From positions 434,001-498,000 of the forward strand of contig NZ_JAACFS010000001.1 of assembly GCF_029051645.1 (NCBI RefSeq): DNA of 64,000 bases, in the 5' to 3' direction. Each line of letters starts with the position of its first letter. The first letter of the stretch is position 1. Origin of the DNA: Bradyrhizobium sp. CSA112. Its GTDB lineage: Bacteria; Pseudomonadota; Alphaproteobacteria; Rhizobiales; Xanthobacteraceae. The position numbers were made by a program, and so were the translations under genes. Shown in pieces: positions 35,623-43,853 of the stretch. The notes under the pieces were generated by a model, which was not told the origin of the DNA, made no database searches, and was given only the letters and a program-made list of their open reading frames with translations.

Positions 35623-36135
35623 TCAAGCGGCGCTGCGGCGCGCCTTTGCCTTCGGTTTCTCCGGCGCCTTTATGGCCGGGGTGCTTCGGGCACCGGGGCC
35701 GGGGTGGGTATGAACCTCCTTGGCCGAAAGCGGCTCGCCGCATTCGGAGCACACCATGACCGGATCGAAGTTCTTGCCGCATTTGCGGTGCTGGTGCAGC
35801 AACGGCCGACCGCGTTCGTCGACCATGTGCGTGTCGCCCCAATGCACGATCGCCATCATGATCGGATAGAGATCGAGTCCCTTCTGGGTAAGGATGTATT
35901 CGTGCCGCTTGGGCGACTCCTGATAGGGAATGCGGCGCAGCACGCCTTGCCGGACCAGCTTCTTCAGCCGCTCGGCGAGCAAATGGCGTGTTATTCCGAG
36001 CGCGGACTGAAATCCTTCGAAGCGGCGCGTGCGCAGGAAGCATTCGCGCAGGATAAGAAGGGTCCAACGGTCGCCGATCACGCCGATCGTGCGGGCCATC
36101 GAACACGGTTCTTCTTCAAGGGCATCCCATCGCAT
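35623..36135 (-). CDS. HxlR family transcriptional regulator
   Basis: This 170-residue regulator has the HxlR winged-helix pattern CSMARTIGVIGDRWTLLILR, FEGFQSALGITRHLLAERLKKLV and SPKRHEYILTQKGLDLYPIM. An added C-terminal part has C-X-K.. spaced cysteines (KCGKNFDPVMVCSECGEPLS) and a basic Ala/Lys-rich tail, possibly a small metal site. HxlR proteins bind inverted repeats as dimers and often repress catabolic genes. Its own promoter at 36304-36276 is built around the same palindrome found at two other promoters in this island, which makes it the prime candidate for the local repressor. Confidence 0.9.
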   Translation of the reverse strand: MRWDALEEEPCSMARTIGVIGDRWTLLILRECFLRTRRFEGFQSALGITRHLLAERLKKLVRQGVLRRIPYQESPKRHEYILTQKGLDLYPIMMAIVHWGDTHMVDERGRPLLHQHRKCGKNFDPVMVCSECGEPLSAKEVHTHPGPGARSTPAIKAPEKPKAKARRSAA

Positions 36136-36275
36136 TTCCTGCTCTCCAGTCCATCCGGCACCCAGACTCCGCTCGAATCGTCCAGGGAACCTCGGCTTTC
36201 CCTACCATTCTAGATAGGTACTCAGCTCCAAACAATCCCCCCATGGATTGAGTAAAATCAGCTGAAATTCGCGAA

Positions 36276-36306
36276 AATTTACAGTTCGTTTTTAGAACTG
36301 TAAAGA
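36276..36306. promoter_or_regulatory. Divergent overlapping promoters sharing one palindromic operator
   Basis: TACAGTTC and GAACTGTA (36280-36287 and 36295-36302) form a perfect inverted repeat with a 7-base spacer. On the plus strand TTTACA (36278-36283) and TAAAGA (36301-36306) are 17 bases apart. On the minus strand TTTACA (36304-36299) and TAAATT (36281-36276) are also 17 apart. One operator therefore covers the promoters of both hxlR and the isomerase gene. Confidence 0.75.
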
Positions 36307-36377
36307 CAATTGGTAGCCGGAGTTCGGCTATTGGACACCAAACCTGATCATCCAATACACTCGCGGGAGGAGCCGAC

Positions 36378-37010
36378 ATGCCCCTGAAGGTTGAATTCCA
36401 GTTCGATTTCGGCAGTCCGAACGCTTATCTGGCGGAAGTAGCCATTCCGGGGATTGAGCGGCGTACCGGCGTCAAATTCGAGTACGTCCCGGTTCTGCTT
36501 GGCGGCATCTACAAGGCCACGGGCAACATGTCGCCGTTCGACTCGCTTCGCGGAATCAAGAACAAGCCGGAATACCAGGCACTCGAGACCCAACGGTTTA
36601 TCCGGCGCCACAACATCACGAAGTTCCGTCAGAATCCCTTCTTTCCGGTCAATACGCTGATGTTGATGCGCGGCGCCGTCGCCGCCCAATTCGAAGGCGT
36701 GTTCGAGTCCTATTTCCGCGCCGCCTACCATCATATGTGGGAAGAGCCGAAGAAGATGGACGACCTCGAAATCTTCCGGAACGCATTCATCTCCTCAGGC
36801 GTCGAGATCGACCGGTTGATTGCCCGCGCACAACAGGATGACGTCAAGAAGAGGCTGATCGACCTGACCAACGACGCCGTCAGCCGGGGAGCATTCGGCT
36901 CACCGACTTTCTTCGTTGGAAAGGAAATGTTCTTTGGCAAGGATCAGGTTCGTGACGTAGAGGAATCGATCGTCGAACAGACCAGACAGCCTGTTCCCAA
37001 GACGGCCTGA
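36378..37010 (+). CDS. DsbA-fold 2-hydroxychromene-2-carboxylate isomerase-like protein
   Basis: This 210-residue cytoplasmic protein begins MPLKVEFQFDFGSPNAYLAE, the start of kappa-class GST / 2-hydroxychromene-2-carboxylate isomerase proteins of the DsbA superfamily, with SPN replacing a CxxC pair. The middle (RFIRRHNITKFRQNPFFPVN) and end (GAFGSPTFFVGKEMFFGKDQ) are also characteristic. Known members use glutathione to isomerise aromatic ring-cleavage intermediates. GGGAGGAG precedes the ATG. It is the first gene rightward from the shared operator, and a GST gene is nearby. Confidence 0.87.
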   Translation: MPLKVEFQFDFGSPNAYLAEVAIPGIERRTGVKFEYVPVLLGGIYKATGNMSPFDSLRGIKNKPEYQALETQRFIRRHNITKFRQNPFFPVNTLMLMRGAVAAQFEGVFESYFRAAYHHMWEEPKKMDDLEIFRNAFISSGVEIDRLIARAQQDDVKKRLIDLTNDAVSRGAFGSPTFFVGKEMFFGKDQVRDVEESIVEQTRQPVPKTA

Positions 37011-37087
37011 CTGCGGCGAATGTTCGGGATGAGTGGCGAAGCCAAACTCCCGGACCTAAAGCAAAAAGTTAACTCGGGAGAATGCCC

Positions 37088-38287
37088 ATGCCTGGCCCGC
37101 TTAGCGGTGTTCGTGTCCTCGATCTGACTGGCGTTGTGTCGGGCCCGTTCGCGACTATGTTTCTGGCGGATCAGGGCGCCGACGTCCTGAAGATCGAGCC
37201 GATCGGCGGCGACATCACCCGCCGCAGCCGTGCCACGATCGACAAGGACGGCGAGTTCTCCGCGCTGTTCATCTCTTCGAACCGCGGCAAGCGTTCGCTG
37301 TCAATCGACGTCAAGAGCGCGGCCGGCCGCGAGGTGCTCGCCAAACTGGTCGCGCAGACTGATGTGCTGGTGCAGAACTTCCGGCCCGGCACTATGGAGC
37401 GCCTCGGTCTCGGCGTCGATGAGTTGCGCCAGCGCCATCCGCGCCTGATCTACGTCTCGATCAGCGGCGTCGGCGATACCGGCCCGTATGTGAAGAAGCG
37501 CGTCTACGATCCGATTGTTCAGGGCCTGTCCGGCTTCGCCGATATTCAGTCGCAGCCGGTCACGAACCGTCCGCAGATGATCCGCACCATCGTGTGTGAC
37601 AAGACCACCGCGGTGTTCACCGCGCAGGCGGTGGCGGCGGCGCTCTACGCCCGGGAGAAAACCGGGCAGGGCGATCATATTCAGGTCGCGATGCTGGATG
37701 CGATGATTTCCTACCTGTGGCCCGAAGGCATGATGCAGTACACGGTGGTAGGCGCCGAGGCCACAGCCGCCGATCCCAACGACCGGCCGGATCTCGTGTT
37801 CAAGACCAGCGACGGCTACATCACGGCCGGTACCATTTCGGATTCCGAATGGCAGGGTTTCTGCCGGGCTTCCGGCGATCCCGAGCTTGCCAACGATCCC
37901 CGCTTTGCGACTCCGGCGGCGCGTTCGGTCAACGCCACGGCGCGCATCAACAAGATGGCGGAATATATCGGCCTGCACACGACGGCTGAATGGCTGGAGC
38001 GCCTCGACGCCGCCGACGTGCCTTGCGCGCCGATCCTGCGCCGAGGCGAAATCATCCACAATGAACAGGTGATCGCGCGCGGTATCATTGCGGAGTTCGA
38101 TCAGCCGAAGGTCGGGCGGGTGCGGCAGCCCAAGCCGGCGGCCCGCTTCGAAATCAATGAGGCCGCGATCGGCGGGCCTGCTCCGCGGGTCGGCGAGCAC
38201 TCGCGCGACGTATTGCGGGAATTGGGTTACGACGATAGCGCCATCGACAGGATGGTAGCCGAACGCGCCGTGCGCGTGGCGATCTGA
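37088..38287 (+). CDS. Class III (CaiB/BaiF) CoA-transferase
   Basis: This 399-residue enzyme has the family start LSGVRVLDLTGVVSGPFATM, ADQGADVLKIEPIGGD and the probable catalytic aspartate D171 in IVCDKTTAVFTAQ. Class III transferases move CoA between acids through an aspartyl-CoA anhydride, activating a carboxylate without ATP. GGGAG is 7 bases from ATG 37088; ATG 37082 is less well placed. It follows the isomerase gene by 77 bases and likely shares its operator-controlled transcript. Confidence 0.9.
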   Translation: MPGPLSGVRVLDLTGVVSGPFATMFLADQGADVLKIEPIGGDITRRSRATIDKDGEFSALFISSNRGKRSLSIDVKSAAGREVLAKLVAQTDVLVQNFRPGTMERLGLGVDELRQRHPRLIYVSISGVGDTGPYVKKRVYDPIVQGLSGFADIQSQPVTNRPQMIRTIVCDKTTAVFTAQAVAAALYAREKTGQGDHIQVAMLDAMISYLWPEGMMQYTVVGAEATAADPNDRPDLVFKTSDGYITAGTISDSEWQGFCRASGDPELANDPRFATPAARSVNATARINKMAEYIGLHTTAEWLERLDAADVPCAPILRRGEIIHNEQVIARGIIAEFDQPKVGRVRQPKPAARFEINEAAIGGPAPRVGEHSRDVLRELGYDDSAIDRMVAERAVRVAI

Positions 38288-38319
38288 ACCGAACCGCTCC
38301 CGCGATCGGCGAACGGTTC

Positions 38320-38994
38320 TCAGGCGTTCGCCGCCGGCGTAATCGGCGCCGCCGGAACATTCGCCGCGACGGCTCGCTGATAGGCCTCCCGCATCTGGAT
38401 GCGTTCAAGATAGGGTTGCGCGTTGTCGCAAATACCGACGCCGTAAGCGATGGCCCAATCCAGGCACGTCGTAAGCAGGATGTCAGCGCTGGTAAACTGG
38501 TCACCCATCAAGAACGTCCGCCCATCTGCCAGCGCGACCTCAACGTGTCGCAACTGTTGCCGAAAATACTCGCCGGCTTGAGCGACGACTTCGGGCGCAA
38601 CTCCATAGATGTGTCCCAGTGCATCCGCGCGATGGCGGCGCATCACGTAGAGGCTGGTGGAGTCGAGCTCGGCCACGATAAAGAAGCACCATTCCAGCCA
38701 GGCGGCGAACTCGCGCTGGGTTACGGGAATCAGCGAACGGTCGGGCGTCGAATACGTTCGCGACAGATAGGCAACGATTGCGGCGCTTTCGCCGATGCAG
38801 AAGTCGCCGTCCTGCAACAGTGGAATCTTCTGGCGGGGATTGAGCCTGGTGTATTCGGCGGTTTTGGTCTCGCCTGTCCGCGGTCCGATTGGCTTCGCCT
38901 TGTAGGACAAGCCAAGTTCGTGCATGGCCCAGTGCGCACGAATGGTGCGGCTGGTCCCAACACCCCACAGGGTCAGGTTTGGCGTTGCGTTCAT
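38320..38994 (-). CDS. Glutathione S-transferase family protein
   Basis: This 224-residue cytoplasmic protein has a thioredoxin-like N-terminal domain (LTLWGVGTSRTIRAHWAMHE, with Ser/Thr near residue 14 as the likely glutathione-activating residue) including QKIPLLQDGDFCIGESAAIV, and an all-helical C-terminal domain with FLMGDQFTSADILLTTCLDW. It starts one base after the SDR stop codon at 38996, so the two form an operon on the minus strand. In this context it may detoxify or process an aromatic intermediate. It converges on the CoA-transferase gene. Confidence 0.88.
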   Translation of the reverse strand: MNATPNLTLWGVGTSRTIRAHWAMHELGLSYKAKPIGPRTGETKTAEYTRLNPRQKIPLLQDGDFCIGESAAIVAYLSRTYSTPDRSLIPVTQREFAAWLEWCFFIVAELDSTSLYVMRRHRADALGHIYGVAPEVVAQAGEYFRQQLRHVEVALADGRTFLMGDQFTSADILLTTCLDWAIAYGVGICDNAQPYLERIQMREAYQRAVAANVPAAPITPAANA

Positions 38995-38995
38995 G

Positions 38996-39742
38996 TCACC
39001 ACTTCTCCACAGAGGGGCGGAGATCGAGTTCGTGGGTCCAGCCATCCCGGCTTTGCTGGTGGGTGAACCAGTAGGCTTCGGCAATGGAAGACGTCTTGGT
39101 CAGGCTATCTGGGGGAATTTCGCTTGCCTCGATCCCCTTCGCCGCTTTCATGCGCTGGTGAATCGCCTCGCTGTCGACGCCGGCGTCGATCAGGAGATGC
39201 ACGACGTGAATGTTGTTCGGTCCGAGCTCGCGCGCCATCGCCTGCGCCACTGCTCGAAGTCCGAACTTCGCTGATGAAAATGCCGCAAACCCCGGGCCGC
39301 CACGCACACTGGCGGTCGCACCGGTAAAGAAGATGGTGCCGCGCTTGCGCGGAACCATGACGCGCGCAGCCTCACGTCCGACCAGGAAGCCGCCATAGCA
39401 GGCCAATTCCCAAGCCTTGAAGAACAGCTTCTCGGTTGTCTCCAGCAATGGCTTGTTGACGTTCGATCCCGCATTGAAGAGGCAGACCTCGATGGGTCCG
39501 AATTCCTTCTCGATTCGCGCAAATATGCCTTGGACCTCTGCTTCCTGGCGGGCATCGACACTGAACGCGTGAATGTTGTGTCCCGCAGCCCTCAACTCGC
39601 CCACAAGCCCCTGCGACTTGGACGCATCACGCCTGCAGATGCAAACCGTATAGCCGCCCTTCGCAAAACGCCGGGCCACGGCCGCTCCGATGGCGTCGCC
39701 TGCGCCCACAAGTATCGCCACGCCGCGGGCTTCCCGCATCAC
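38996..39742 (-). CDS. SDR-like protein lacking the catalytic Tyr (Phe instead)
   Basis: This 248-residue protein has an SDR fold with an atypical cofactor loop, ILVGAGDAIGAAVARRFA in place of TGxxxGxG, and reads FNAGSNVN in place of NNAG. The catalytic YxxxK is replaced by FSSAK in GFAAFSSAKFGLRA; the Lys remains. This matches the SDR_c10-type subgroup as I recall it, in which activity is uncertain. It is clearly a paralogue of the protein at 40718. It leads a minus-strand operon with the GST gene. Confidence 0.85.
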   Translation of the reverse strand: MMREARGVAILVGAGDAIGAAVARRFAKGGYTVCICRRDASKSQGLVGELRAAGHNIHAFSVDARQEAEVQGIFARIEKEFGPIEVCLFNAGSNVNKPLLETTEKLFFKAWELACYGGFLVGREAARVMVPRKRGTIFFTGATASVRGGPGFAAFSSAKFGLRAVAQAMARELGPNNIHVVHLLIDAGVDSEAIHQRMKAAKGIEASEIPPDSLTKTSSIAEAYWFTHQQSRDGWTHELDLRPSVEKW

Positions 39743-39890
39743 ATTCCTCCCATTAAGTTCCTATTTGATACTTTTAGCGTAGCGTCGGGTTGATGGCTTG
39801 TAAACGACGGTTTTCAATCATGCTCAGTTGAATACGGCAGCCAGGTTGCCCCTTTCGGGACCTCATCAAACAGGGATGATGAATTAGCGA

Positions 39891-39919
39891 TTGACGAGTT
39901 CTAAAAAAGAACGTTAGGT
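39891..39919 (+). promoter_or_regulatory. Promoter with the HxlR-type operator, upstream of the truncated ligase gene
   Basis: TTGACG (39891-39896) and TTAGGT (39914-39919) are 17 bases apart, and the spacer holds GTTC-TAAAAAA-GAAC (39898-39912), identical to the 15-base core at 32396-32410. Transcription would start near 39926. The downstream genes are the ligase relic, SDR, acyl-CoA dehydrogenases and thiolase. Confidence 0.68.
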
Positions 39920-39974
39920 AAGGACGAATGTGCCGCGTTGCAGAAATGGGCATGCTTTGGTCGGGAGGTCGGTC

Positions 39975-40703
39975 GTGGCGGAGCTTTCGGAGGCGATCAA
40001 TCTCGACGAGATTGCTGTCGGCTTGCCGCGCCGCATCCATAAAGTAACGGCCAGCCAGGTTGCCGAAGCCCCCGACCGGATCGCGCTGGTCGAAAACGGG
40101 GCGTACTGGAGCTACCGCGATCTGGGGCAGGGCGTTGTTGGCACGTTGCCGCCGGGAGTAGAAGGGCGCATCAGAACACTCGACGGCATACCACTATCAA
40201 AGGAACAAGTCGGAGAACTCCACGTGCGCGGACGCAACGTGATGCGCGGCTATTATCTCGCTCCCGAGCTGACAGGCGAAGCGATCGACAGCGAAGGCTG
40301 GTTCAATACCGGCAATATTGCCCGCTTTGACGGCAATTGCCTGTACATTCTCGGTCGTACCAAAGAAATGATTGGCGCCGTCTCAGCCAAGGTCGAGGCA
40401 CTTCTCAGTTCACACGAGGATGTCCAATCCACCGTCATTGGACGAGGCCTTAGTGGTGATGGGGAGCTTGTCGCGTTCGTGCAACCTTCACCAGGAGCGC
40501 GGGTCAAGGCGATGGATCTGATGGATTCCATCAAGCCTTGGCTCACTGCCTATATTCCGCCGCCGAAAATCGTCGTGGTCGACGTCTTGCCGGGAAGCTC
40601 AACTGGCAAGAGCCGCGAGCATAAGCTCGCGGCCTGTTTGCATCGCGACCGAGCTGCTGCCAGCCACGCGTTGAAATTCCAACGACGAACTCAGTTAACT
40701 TGA
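39975..40703 (+). pseudogene. Acyl-CoA synthetase with a large in-frame internal deletion
   Basis: The first 45 or so residues (AELSEAINLDEIAVGLPRRI through YWSYRDLG) are the start of an AMP-forming ligase. The sequence then jumps to GVEGRIRTLDGIPLSKEQVG and GELHVRGRNVMRGYY, the C-terminal third, through GRTKEMIG and the catalytic-Lys region PGSSTGKSREHKL. The phosphate loop and adenylate-binding motifs (roughly 260-280 residues) are missing, so it cannot activate acids. The frame is open throughout. GTG 39975 follows GGGAGG; an upstream GTG at 39930 is less likely. It stays first in a catabolic operon behind an intact operator. Confidence 0.75.
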
Positions 40704-40717
40704 CCGGGAGAACGCCT

Positions 40718-41455
40718 TTGCAAAAGAGAAACGCAACCGTGGCCGTGATCGGCGCCGGTGACTTTATTGGCGGCGAGATCGCAAAGAAATTCGCCTCAGA
40801 GGGCTTCACCGTATTCGCCGGACGCCGCAACGGCGCCAAGCTCGAACCGCTCGTCAAGGAGATCGAGAAAGCCGGCGGCGAAATTCACGCGCGCTCCCTC
40901 GACGCACGCAAGGAGGAGGAAATCATTTCCTTCCTCGGTGATGCCGACAAGCACGCGCCGCTCGAGGTTTGCATCTTCAATATCGGGGCCAATGTCAATT
41001 TTCCGATCCTGGAAACCACCGAGCGCGTGTTCCGCAAGGTATGGGAGATGGCTTGCTATTCCGGCTTCCTCGCCGGCCGCGAAGCGGCGCGGCTGATGCT
41101 GCCGCGCGGCAAGGGCAATATCTTCTTCACCGGCGCGACCGCGAGTCTCCGCGGCGGGGCGGGTTATGCGGCGTTCGCCAGCGCCAAGTTCGGTCTGCGG
41201 GCCGTGGCACAGGCGACGGCACGTGAGTTGGGGCCCAAGAATATCCACGTCGCCCACCTCATCATCGATTCCGGCGTCGACACCGAATGGGTGCGCCAGC
41301 GACGGATCGAGGCACTCGGTCCGAATGCGCTGGATGATCCCGACGCTTTGATGCCGCCATCCTCAGTCGCGGAATCCTATTGGCTGCTTTATCAGCAGCC
41401 CAAAAGCGCCTGGACCTTTGAGTTGGAGATTCGTCCTTTCGGCGAGAAGTGGTAA
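40718..41455 (+). CDS. SDR-like protein lacking the catalytic Tyr (Phe instead)
   Basis: This 245-residue protein begins LQKRNATVAVIGAGDFIGGE (TTG start, read as Met) and is a paralogue of the SDR at 38996: ETTERVFRKVWEMACYSGFLAGREAARLMLP and FFTGATASLRGG match it closely. The YxxxK motif reads FASAK in YAAFASAKFGLRA, so the catalytic Tyr is again Phe. GGGAG is 7 bases before TTG 40718. It lies 14 bases after the ligase relic and 14 before an acyl-CoA dehydrogenase gene, inside the same operon. Confidence 0.82.
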   Translation: MQKRNATVAVIGAGDFIGGEIAKKFASEGFTVFAGRRNGAKLEPLVKEIEKAGGEIHARSLDARKEEEIISFLGDADKHAPLEVCIFNIGANVNFPILETTERVFRKVWEMACYSGFLAGREAARLMLPRGKGNIFFTGATASLRGGAGYAAFASAKFGLRAVAQATARELGPKNIHVAHLIIDSGVDTEWVRQRRIEALGPNALDDPDALMPPSSVAESYWLLYQQPKSAWTFELEIRPFGEKW

Positions 41456-41469
41456 CGGGGCCTCGCGCG

Positions 41470-42651
41470 ATGGAACTCGAGCTTTCAAGCGAGGACGCAG
41501 CGTTTCGTGACGAGGTGCGCGCCTTTATTGCGGAGAACTATCCGCAGGAAATGCGCGTTGCAAACCCCGAGACCGATTTGACCAGGGAGCAGTCGCTGCT
41601 CTGGCACCGGATCCTCCACAAGAAGGGGTGGATCGCGCCGCTCTGGCCCAAGGAGTACGGCGGCCCGGGCTGGTCGGTCACGCAGCGCTTCATCTTTGAA
41701 CAAGAGACCTCACGCGCCGGAACGCTGCCGCCGCTGGCGTTCAGTGTCACGATGGTCGGCCCGGTCATCTACACCTTCGGCAACGATGCGCAGAAAAAGA
41801 AGTTTCTGCCAGGGATTCTCTCGGGGGAGGACTGGTGGTGCCAGGGTTATTCGGAGCCGGGCTCCGGCTCAGACCTCGCCTCGGTCCGCACCAAGGCGGT
41901 GCGCGACGGCGACCACTACATCGTCAACGGCCACAAGACCTGGACAACGCTGGCCCAGCATGCCGACTGGATATTTTGCCTGGTGCGGACGGATCCTGCA
42001 GCGAAGCCCCAGGCCGGCATCTCCTTCCTCCTGATCGACATGAAATCGCCCGGCGTCACCGTGCGGCCGATCATCACCATCGACGGATCGCACGAGGTCA
42101 ACGATGTGTTCCTCGAGGATGTGCGGGTCCCGGCCGAAAATTTGATCGGCGAGGAAAACAAGGGCTGGACCTACGCGAAATTCCTGCTCGGCAACGAGCG
42201 TACCAGCATGGCCGGGATCGGCCGGTCGACACGTTATCTCGCGCGTCTCAAGCAGATCGTGAGAACCGAAGTCGGAGAGGACGATGCGGCGTTCGGGGAG
42301 TTCATTAGGGAGATCGCACGCGTCGAGCTCGATGTGCTCGCGCTGGAGGCGACGGAACTGCGCATCGTTGCGCAGATGTCGCGAGGCATCGACCCGGGAC
42401 CAGCCGCATCGCTGTTCAAGATCAGGGGCACCGAGATATTCCAGCGCATCACCGACCTGACACATCAGGCGATCGGCAACTACGGTCTGGCTATACGCGA
42501 GCACCCGGTAACCGCGAATCGCTTCATGCCGGGGCCGGACTACGGACACACCGCGACGGAAAAGTATCTGAACTCTCGCAAACTCAGCATTTACGGGGGA
42601 TCGAACGAGATCCAGCGCAACATCATCGCGAAAGCGGTTTTGGGTCTCTGA
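41470..42651 (+). CDS. Acyl-CoA dehydrogenase, large-subunit type
   Basis: This 393-residue flavoprotein has the acyl-CoA dehydrogenase pattern GYSEPGSGSDLASVRTKAV, GHKTWTTLAQHADWIFCLVR, the helical domain with GNERTSMAGIGRSTRYLARL and the end SIYGGSNEIQRNIIAKAVLGL. It and the next gene make a large/small pair like pimeloyl-CoA dehydrogenase (PimC/PimD) or the heteromeric steroid-type dehydrogenases, which oxidise bulky or dicarboxylic acyl-CoAs. Start ATG 41470 is taken from the family N-terminus MELELSSEDAAFRDEVRAF; no strong ribosome site is seen, suggesting coupling to the SDR gene. Confidence 0.9.
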   Translation: MELELSSEDAAFRDEVRAFIAENYPQEMRVANPETDLTREQSLLWHRILHKKGWIAPLWPKEYGGPGWSVTQRFIFEQETSRAGTLPPLAFSVTMVGPVIYTFGNDAQKKKFLPGILSGEDWWCQGYSEPGSGSDLASVRTKAVRDGDHYIVNGHKTWTTLAQHADWIFCLVRTDPAAKPQAGISFLLIDMKSPGVTVRPIITIDGSHEVNDVFLEDVRVPAENLIGEENKGWTYAKFLLGNERTSMAGIGRSTRYLARLKQIVRTEVGEDDAAFGEFIREIARVELDVLALEATELRIVAQMSRGIDPGPAASLFKIRGTEIFQRITDLTHQAIGNYGLAIREHPVTANRFMPGPDYGHTATEKYLNSRKLSIYGGSNEIQRNIIAKAVLGL

Positions 42652-42672
42652 CCACATCGCACGAGGCATCCG

Positions 42673-43803
42673 ATGGATATTCAGTTGACCGAAGAACAGG
42701 AATTGCTCCGCTCCAGCATTCAACGCTTCCTGCGCGAGCAGTACGATTTTGACGAGCGCCGCAAGATCGTTGCGACCGATGAAGGCTGGAGCCGCAGGCA
42801 CTGGAAATCCTTTGCCGAACTCGGGCTCTGCGCCGCGCCATTCCAGGAAAGTTCAGGCGGCCTTGGCGGCGGCTCGCTTGCGACGATGATCGTGATGCAG
42901 GAGTTCGGCCGCAACCTCGTTGTCGAGCCGTATTTTGAGACGGTTGTCCTCGCCGGTGGCCTGATCGAGGACGTCGGCTCGCCCGAGCAGCGCCAGGCGT
43001 TCCTTCCGAAGATTATGGAGGGCGAGGCGACATGGGCGCTGGCCTGGGCGGAAGGACGGTCACGTTATGATTTCAACAACGTCACCACCACCGCGCGCTG
43101 CCAAGGGGACAAATTTGTTCTGAGCGGAACCAAAGCTGCGGTGGTCGGTGCGCCGTGGGCCGATAAGCTGATCGTCTCGGCTCGCACGTCGGGTGGACCA
43201 CGCGATCGCGACGGCGTCAGTCTGTTTGTCGTGGATCGCCATGCAGCCAATCTTCACCTGCAGAGCTACAAGACCATCGACGGCCGGCGCGCCGCTGAAC
43301 TCACGCTGATGAACGTCGAGGTGTCTGCCGACCAGATGCTGGGCAGCGAGGGCGCGGGCGTGGTTGCCCTGGAGGCGACCCGCGATCGCGCCATCGCAGC
43401 CCTTTGCGCCGAAGCAGTCGGTGCCATGTCTGTGCTGAATTCCGCGACGCTGGAGTATAGTAAAACGCGCAAGCAGTTCGGTGTCGCTCTCGGGACTTTT
43501 CAGGTCTTGCAGCACCGCATGGTCGACATGTTCATCGCGCTCGAAGAGGCGATCTCGCTCACCCAGCATCTGAACCTCAGCCTTTCCGCCCATGAGCCAA
43601 ATGGATCGAAACTGGCGTCCGGCGCGAAGTCGAAGGTCGGGTACGCCGCACGCTTTGTCGCGGAGCAAGCCGTGCAGCTACACGGCGGCATGGGCATGAG
43701 CGACGAGTTGAACGTCGGCCACTACTTCAAGCGAATAAGCTCCATCAACGTCCAGTTCGGCGATCCTGCCTATCACCTGACGCGGTACGCGCAGCAGAGC
43801 TGA
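42673..43803 (+). CDS. Acyl-CoA dehydrogenase, small-subunit type
   Basis: This 376-residue partner begins MDIQLTEEQELLRSSIQRFL, has PFQESSGGLGGGSLATMIVM and ends with QLHGGMGMSDELNVGHYFKR. Internal substitutions in the FAD-binding middle (WAEGRSRYDFNNVTTTAR rather than the TEPxAGSD type) are usual for the small subunit of two-gene dehydrogenases, which forms a heterotetramer with the large one. It lies 21 bases after its partner. It should introduce an alpha-beta double bond into the operon's acyl-CoA substrate. Confidence 0.88.
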   Translation: MDIQLTEEQELLRSSIQRFLREQYDFDERRKIVATDEGWSRRHWKSFAELGLCAAPFQESSGGLGGGSLATMIVMQEFGRNLVVEPYFETVVLAGGLIEDVGSPEQRQAFLPKIMEGEATWALAWAEGRSRYDFNNVTTTARCQGDKFVLSGTKAAVVGAPWADKLIVSARTSGGPRDRDGVSLFVVDRHAANLHLQSYKTIDGRRAAELTLMNVEVSADQMLGSEGAGVVALEATRDRAIAALCAEAVGAMSVLNSATLEYSKTRKQFGVALGTFQVLQHRMVDMFIALEEAISLTQHLNLSLSAHEPNGSKLASGAKSKVGYAARFVAEQAVQLHGGMGMSDELNVGHYFKRISSINVQFGDPAYHLTRYAQQS

Positions 43804-43853
43804 ATCTCCTTCCAACGCAGCAAATCGACTGCCGCCCCCGACCGGAGGTAACA

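Noticed and set aside
36135..36377. A separate gene in the gap between hxlR and the isomerase gene
   Set aside because: The gap is explained by the divergent promoters and leaders; no frame with a ribosome site is present.
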